Shown here: in pieces, positions 58,440-64,000 of the stretch
How positions within the stretch are numbered: the first letter of the stretch is position 1
Layout: the number at the start of each line of letters is the position of its first letter
Source: Casuarina equisetifolia
Taxonomy: Eukaryota; Streptophyta; Magnoliopsida; Fagales; Casuarinaceae
Length of the DNA: 64,000 nt
Direction: 5' to 3'
Assembly (NCBI GenBank): GCA_028551475.1
Contig: CM052361.1
Coordinates: 23,511,491-23,575,490, forward strand
Program-made: the position numbers and the translations under genes
Notes under the pieces: model-generated
What the model was told of the DNA's origin: nothing
Seen by the model: the letters and a program-made list of their open reading frames with translations, nothing else
The model's database searches: none

Positions 58440-58840
58440 AAGGGAAAAATGAAAGAAGAAGGAAGATGCTAAGCAACCTCCTTGCTAGAAACTTATCAAA
58501 ACAAGAGTTAAAAACCTAATTTACCTCCTTATTCTTCTTTTCAACGTGAACATCTCTGTCCAATAATTGTAGGTCATGCCGCTTACTTTATCATAACTTC
58601 AACAACTCTTTCAAGAGGAGACAGAAAAACACCTCTCTTGAAATGAAAACTACAAACTAGAATATACAAAGCCTTACAGAGAACCATATTAATGATAAAC
58701 AATCTTGGAGCCAAAAATAATTTGGGATTCACTGGTGGTAGTCTTCCTCAACCAAACCAGAACCTAAAAAAGGCCTAACAATGGGACCAAGAAAACAGGC
58801 TTATGAAATTTTTGCTTGGTTTATCGAAAAATTACAAGAC
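58440..58840. repeat. block homologous to 39660-40180, upstream of the BAHD gene
   Basis: See the partner block. It begins about 90 bp upstream of the BAHD start, so it may contribute promoter sequence. No gene. Confidence 0.75.
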
Positions 58841-59640
58841 CTTAAGGACTACCATTTCGATGAAATCCCCTTTGTCGTTCATGGATGTAGCTTTCAATAT
58901 GTGTAAAGAAGATGAACAATAGCTTCAACTCAAAAATCCTCGAATTTTTCAGGAATCCATGGCCTTTGTAATCATTCAAACTAGGCAAACACAAAGGAGA
59001 AACTAGCTCTTGGTTATCTAGAGGACAGAGCAAATCAATTTGTGCCCACTATCGTAAACCAATACACGCAAAGGAAAGTGCTTTCAATTAGTTGGTTTTC
59101 CATTAAGATGGGATAATTGTAGTGGTCAAATTAGAAAAAAAAGGCAGTAGTGGTGAAAATTAGTAGCAATCCCCTGCCTAAGTTTCTACGCAAGCCCATA
59201 ATGCTATTATAGAGTTAGTTACAGCTGCCCCTATTATGGGCAAATCCAAATCGTACACTCTTTTGTCGGGCAAGTGGAACCCAGTCCTGTTTTCAGCCTA
59301 AATATTGTGCAAAATGAGCAACAACAAGCGGGTTATGTGCATGGCCCATCACATAACGCAGTATATTATCCCATGATTTTCAGGTTATCATCATAGCCCA
59401 ATATCAGTGGACATGAAGCACAAAATATGTAGCATTAGGCAGTAAATGGAGTGGGCTTTATAGTATTTTGAATGCATCCATATGGCAATTTTGTGAGAGA
59501 AAATCTAATATGTACCTTTCACATCACCAAGTTTTTTAGTACTTAGAAATTTTTCAGTGGAGCAATTAATGCCCTGAGTAGTACATCCAATAATGACTCT
59601 TCATTTGCTTTTGCATGTATCATTTCTCGATCCACTAATG
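58841..59640. other. intergenic, no gene recognised
   Basis: Nothing is supported here. The right part may belong to the copia remnant that follows. Confidence 0.4.
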
Positions 59641-60654
59641 TTGATGATTATGATAAATGAATTTTAAATTCAAGGGCAAATGATCGTGTCACATATGAAT
59701 TAAGTTGTTTGCATACTTTTATTTCATGTGCTATCCAATGTATGTTTATTAAGTTTCCAAATGGGTCCTTTACCCTAGTAACACACGGGGATAGCTCAAC
59801 TTACACCTTCCTTAACTTTAAAATTTGTTCTTTACGCACCAAAATTTTGTTTCAATCTTATCTCCATTGCAAAATTAACTATTGACAGTAACTATGTGGG
59901 CAAATTCTTTCTTGACTTTTGTGTCTTTTAAGGCTTTACAATTGGAGCTCTAATGGGAATGGATAGAGCTAAGATGGATTGTATTATTTGTCACCCAGCA
60001 CACACATTGCTTTTGCATTATTGTCTCATTTTTTACTATGCAATTGTAGACTATTTTGTAATCTTAAGAAGCATAATGTTATGTGTAATTCTTCCTTTAG
60101 TACTATGTTTTATGGCACTAAAGATTGGATCATTTGTTTGTAAAATATTTTCTTAGTAATGGTAAACACGTTAGATATCCTAAAATTTCTCGTCATGTAA
60201 TGTCCATTTGCCAAGGATACATTATCCATTTTCCTACCTATTTAGATTAGAACAAATCATATTTGTTAGCTTGTTTACATGATTGTGTGGGGACCATATC
60301 ACTTCTCAAATCATGATTCTTTTAGATATTTTTTGAAAATGGTTGGAGATTTTTCTCCTTTGCTCTAGGAATTAAGGTTTTCCAATTGTTATGTAACTTT
60401 TGTTCCATGGTATGACCTAGTTTGGTCAACTGATACAATGTATCCATTTAGACAATAGATCTAAGTTTTTCTCTCATGATTTTAGTTTTTACCTTTCATC
60501 ACAAAGGATTATTTTTTAAAGTACATATGTTTACAAACCCCAATAAAATGAGGTAGTAAAACACAAACATTAACACCTTTTGAGTATAGCATGAGCCTTA
60601 ATGTTTTAGGCCCAAATTCCTCGTTAGTTTTAAGGAAAGTGCATCCTTATAGGG

Positions 60655-60891
60655 ATGTATTTAATAAATTGTTTACTAACATCAACTCTTTCTCATTTCC
60701 TTCCTTATAAGATCTTGTATGATGGAGCATCACTACAGGATCATCATAGGATATTTAAATGTCAATGCTATGCTATTGTTCTTACTTCTGGTGATAAGTT
60801 TTCTTCTAGAGTTGTTTCTTATGTGTTTATAGGCTACTCTAGAAGGAGTATAGATTATATGATCCAATCACATAAAGTTTTTTTTTATTAG
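60655..60891 (+). pseudogene. copia integrase C-terminal fragment
   Basis: 78 open codons. LINCLLTSTLSHFLPYKILY, FKCQCYA and FIGYSRRS are the typical end-of-integrase blocks of copia pol. Confidence 0.85.
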
Positions 60892-61922
60892 TTGTTACAT
60901 CACATTTCTCAAGTGGGAGTTTTTTTCAAACAAAGTCAATGAACTACTAATCAGATTGAGCTTGATCCTCCTATAACTCTAGTCGATGAGTCATGGATGT
61001 AACATACACCACAACCTACTAAAGAGCATTCACTAGGGGATTCTTTAGTGGACTTATCTCCACTAACTTAAGAGCCTTCTACATTGTTATCTATCATAAA
61101 ATCTCCAAGTTAGATCCTCTAGCATCAAATCCTCCACATTGTTCAATGAGAGAAATAAAGCCATTGATATGGTTAGTTAACTACATTTGCTCTATGATGG
61201 TCACCACATCCAATGTGACTAGATATCTTATATCTAATTACATCACTTATGATTGGCTAGCCTCACATCATCAACATTATGTTGCCTCAATTTCAGTTGC
61301 ATGAGAACCATCCTCATATTAAGAGGCTATCATGGACTGTCATTGGGTGACAACCATGAAAAAGGAGTTGCAAGCACTAATTAGCACTAATTAACAATCA
61401 TATGTGGATTTAGTGCCTTTGCCCCTAAGACATTATGGTATTAGATGTTAGTGAAACTATAAAATAAAGTACAATGTAGATGGCAACGTTAAAAGATGTC
61501 AAGCCAAACGAGTAGCGAAAGGTTATAAGCAATGTAAGGGCATTAATTATTAAGAGACCTACACCTTTATGGGAAATTGAGAATTTTGCATATTATTATC
61601 TTCATATCCATAGTTCATAATTAGCCTATTTATTAGATAGGTTTACAAAATTCATTTTTACATGGAGATTTATTGGAGAAGGTTTATGGATATTTCACAT
61701 AGGCTTCATAGATAGAAGGAGGTTCTAGTGTATAGACTACATAAGTCATTATATGGGTTAAAGTAAGCATAATGGAATGCAAAGTTTATAAAAGCACTTG
61801 GCAATTGATTTTTGAACAATCATTCCATGATTATGCATTTTTTACCAAGAGAATGAAGATGCATTTTAATCTTACTTATTTATATGGATGACATTTTGTT
61901 CAAAAGTAATACTACTCATGTT

Positions 61923-62915
61923 TTTTTTTTTATGAACATGTGAGTTTATTCATCAAAGAATGAGAAAATACAAAAACTTAGAGTCATATCCTAGCATTAC
62001 AATTCATTTAAGAAAAATCAAATTTGGAATCCACCAACTATGACATAATAAATTATTCACTTGAGAATGTTTAATGTTCCTAAATAGAGATGTTCTTTCA
62101 TAAACTACCCTCTTGATTCTAGCCAATAAAATTGGTATTTTAATAGTCTTATTTTGAAAATGTCTATGATTTCCTTCAGACCATAAACAATACATGCAAG
62201 CTAAGAAAGAAATTTTAAAAAGCTTTGTAGCCAAATCTTTTCCTTTCATTGCCTTAATCATCAATTATAGTTTAGAATTTCAATCGTTGATGGCTCTACG
62301 AATGCCTAGTTGTGCAAAAATACTTCACCAAATTTGCCTAGTCCAAGTACACTAACAAAACAAATGTGACCTAGTTTTCAAATGAAAACCACAGAAATTA
62401 CAATATTGGTCAATGGAGGGAAGCCATCGAGATACCACTTTTGTTGTAGAAAGTCTATCCCTACATATGAGCCATCCAATAAAGTTATGTTTACTAATTC
62501 CACTTAATCATATCAAGTCATGTCATTTAACTTCAATATTAGTTTGGCGCAATTCTTTATATGTCTCTTTACAACAATAAAAGGGTTTACAGAGCATAAA
62601 TAAGGGAGTTTGTCATAACTTAAAAAGACATTTCCAACTCCATATCATATTTCCTTTGATATCAATGTGCATAACTAAAATTTCCTACATTTAGTGCTAC
62701 AAATCCATCTACTCCATAAAGATAAGCTTGGATAATTGATTAGATTCCAAAGTGACTTCCCCAACAAACCTTATTCCACACTTTAAGATCTAGTAGTCTA
62801 AGTCTTCTTTCATTTTTAGGTGAACAAACAACTTGCTAAGCAACTTTGTGAGTTTTATGATCTTCCAAATTTTTCACCCATAGAAAGTGTTTAACCTTAC
62901 TCCCCCATATTTTTC
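61923..62915 (-). mobile_element. 5'-truncated LINE (non-LTR retrotransposon) nested in the copia remnant
   Basis: A poly-T run at the left end is the poly(A) tail of a minus-strand insert. The - strand encodes the C-terminal zf-RVT-type region of plant LINE ORF2. Identical 14-bp target-site duplications flank it (61909-61922 and 62916-62929, ATACTACTCATGTT). Copia RT homology stops at one side and resumes at the other, which confirms the insertion. Confidence 0.88.
62004..62264 (-). pseudogene. LINE ORF2 C-terminal fragment
   Basis: 86 open codons carrying the K..F.A..Y.LW.EGNHR.FQN and I..I...V.ER blocks that end plant LINE ORF2. The N-terminal endonuclease and RT are absent. Upstream sequence to 62900 is further ORF2 in broken frames. 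Confidence 0.8.
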
Positions 62916-63853
62916 ATACTACTCATGTTATTCCTTAGTTAAAATCTTATTTAAGTTTTAATATTAGTATGAAAGATATGGAAAGGAGTCAAATATTTCT
63001 TTGAAGTTGAGATAGCTCGTTCACAAGATGAAATTTTCATCAATTAGCATAAATATGCTTTGGAGTTAATATCTAAAGCAAGCATGTTATGAATCCTAAA
63101 TAGCAAAATACCAAACTTATTACCATAGAATATGATGCTATAGTTAATGATCCACTAGATGATTCACAATTTCATGTTCTCAAGCCTTATAAGAGATTGA
63201 TTGAAAACTTAGAGGACCTTACTATTACTTGTCTTGATATTACATTCTTAGTACAATAGCTCAACTAATTTGTTAACGTACTGAAGTAATCTCACATAGA
63301 TGTAGCTCTAATAGTATTTTGATATATTAAGTCAACTCTAGGATTAGGTCTTTTATTTCTAGCTTAATCATTTTTTATTTAGTAGCATATTGTGATGCTA
63401 GCTATGGTTGTTGCGCATGGACCAAACAATCTGTTATTGGTTTTTGCATAAAGCTAAGTAAGTTGCTTATTTCTTGAAACATAAAGAAACAATAAATAGT
63501 TTCTCATTCGTATAATGAATTAGAGTATAAAGCCATGGCCATGATAGTTTGTGGGCTTGTTTGGCTTGTGAAATTCTCAATCATCTTGGGATTAATATTA
63601 GGTTACCAGTTCTTTATTGTGATAATGATCCCACACAAAATATAACAGCCGATCTTGTATTTCATTAGTGACCCAAACATATCAAAAATTGATTGTCATT
63701 TCACATAAGAGAAATTAATATGGGGTTTCATTTCCTTGCATCCTATTCAAACATTGCAATTGCTAGCCAATCATCTCACAAAGGCATTAGCGAGTCCCTA
63801 ACACTTATATCTTTTGTTCAAGCTTGGGGCTTTTGATTTATATAAACCCCATG

Positions 63854-63865
63854 CTTGAGGGGGAA
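63854..63865 (+). other. polypurine tract of the copia remnant
   Basis: CTTGAGGGGGAA follows RNase H and is typical of copia elements. The 3' LTR should start just after it and runs off the window. Confidence 0.75.
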
Positions 63866-64000
63866 TATTAAGATATTAGATATATTATGTATTTATTTTA
63901 GTTTTAGTTAATGGGTATATATATAGTTTGGTCCAACATCCTTCTCTTTTTTTTTTTTTAGTTCTATATATATGCTTCTTACAGTCTCTCTCTAGATTGG
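63866..64000 (+). repeat. start of the copia remnant's 3' LTR (truncated by the window end)
   Basis: It begins TATTAAGATATTAG (the usual TG appears changed to TA). The rest lies beyond the window. Confidence 0.55.

Larger units (their letters stand above)
59640..63865 (+). mobile_element. degenerate Ty1/copia retrotransposon (internal region)
   Basis: Across frames on the + strand I see a protease-like segment (NSRANDRVTYELS, the DSGA motif degraded, near 59670) and pre-integrase/integrase pieces (CPFAKDTLSIF near 60205, VWGPYHFSNHDSFRYFLKMV near 60285-60350). Next come the integrase end (60655-60891), RT start (KELQALI.N..W and VAKGYKQCKG, near 61350-61550), SLYGLK near 61750 and FLGIEIARSQD-like near 62995. 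RNase H (CDASYG near 63390; YNELEYKAMAMIV near 63515) and a polypurine tract end it. It is full of stops. A LINE fragment is nested at 61923-62915. Confidence 0.8.

Overview
The window looks like nuclear DNA from a flowering plant, most likely a woody eudicot. It is AT-rich and dominated by decayed LTR retrotransposons, with long intergenic spaces. Its only clear host genes are plant-specific: GRAS transcription factors of the SCL9/14/33 (PAT1-neighbouring, LISCL) type and one BAHD acyltransferase. I cannot name the species from sequence alone; tandem SCL14-like arrays of this kind are known in woody eudicots such as grape, but that is a guess.

Layout. 1-8.2 kb: a stop-riddled Ty3/gypsy element of Athila/Tat type (+ strand) with purine-rich tandem repeats downstream. 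8.3-11 kb: a small LTR-like block and the integrase/chromodomain end of a second gypsy element (- strand). 11.99-50.87 kb: an array of five GRAS loci, all on the - strand. GRAS1 (11993-14359) is intact. GRAS2 (17586-19930), GRAS3 (30553-33644), GRAS4 (35483-37847) and GRAS5 (40985-50870, split) are all broken. GRAS2/GRAS3 and GRAS4/GRAS5 are two pairs that share kilobases of flanking DNA, so the array grew by segmental duplication of gene plus flanks. 21-28.4 kb is a retroelement graveyard without a recognisable gene. 52.7-57 kb holds gene-poor DNA with a Ty1/copia remnant. 57029-58348 is an intact BAHD acyltransferase (-). 59.6-64 kb is a decayed Ty1/copia element (+) with a nested LINE fragment that has a clean 14-bp target-site duplication.

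The most unusual part is a Ty1/copia element (42418-49834, - strand) inside GRAS5. Its LTRs are about 1.3 kb, large because the U3 region carries an open reading frame of roughly 300 codons upstream of the LTR TATA box. That frame continues from the pol frame through the polypurine tract. A diverged piece of the same LTR family sits inside GRAS3 and keeps 217 codons of the same frame open, with conserved blocks including an I-K-V-E-P motif. The position resembles retroviral genes that overlap the 3' LTR. The same element is flanked by a 101-bp duplication of GRAS coding sequence rather than the usual ~5-bp target-site duplication, and one of its LTRs is truncated at the junction.

Functionally, only GRAS1 and the BAHD gene are good candidates for making a full protein. 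The other GRAS copies could at most give truncated proteins or transcripts that share sequence with GRAS1.
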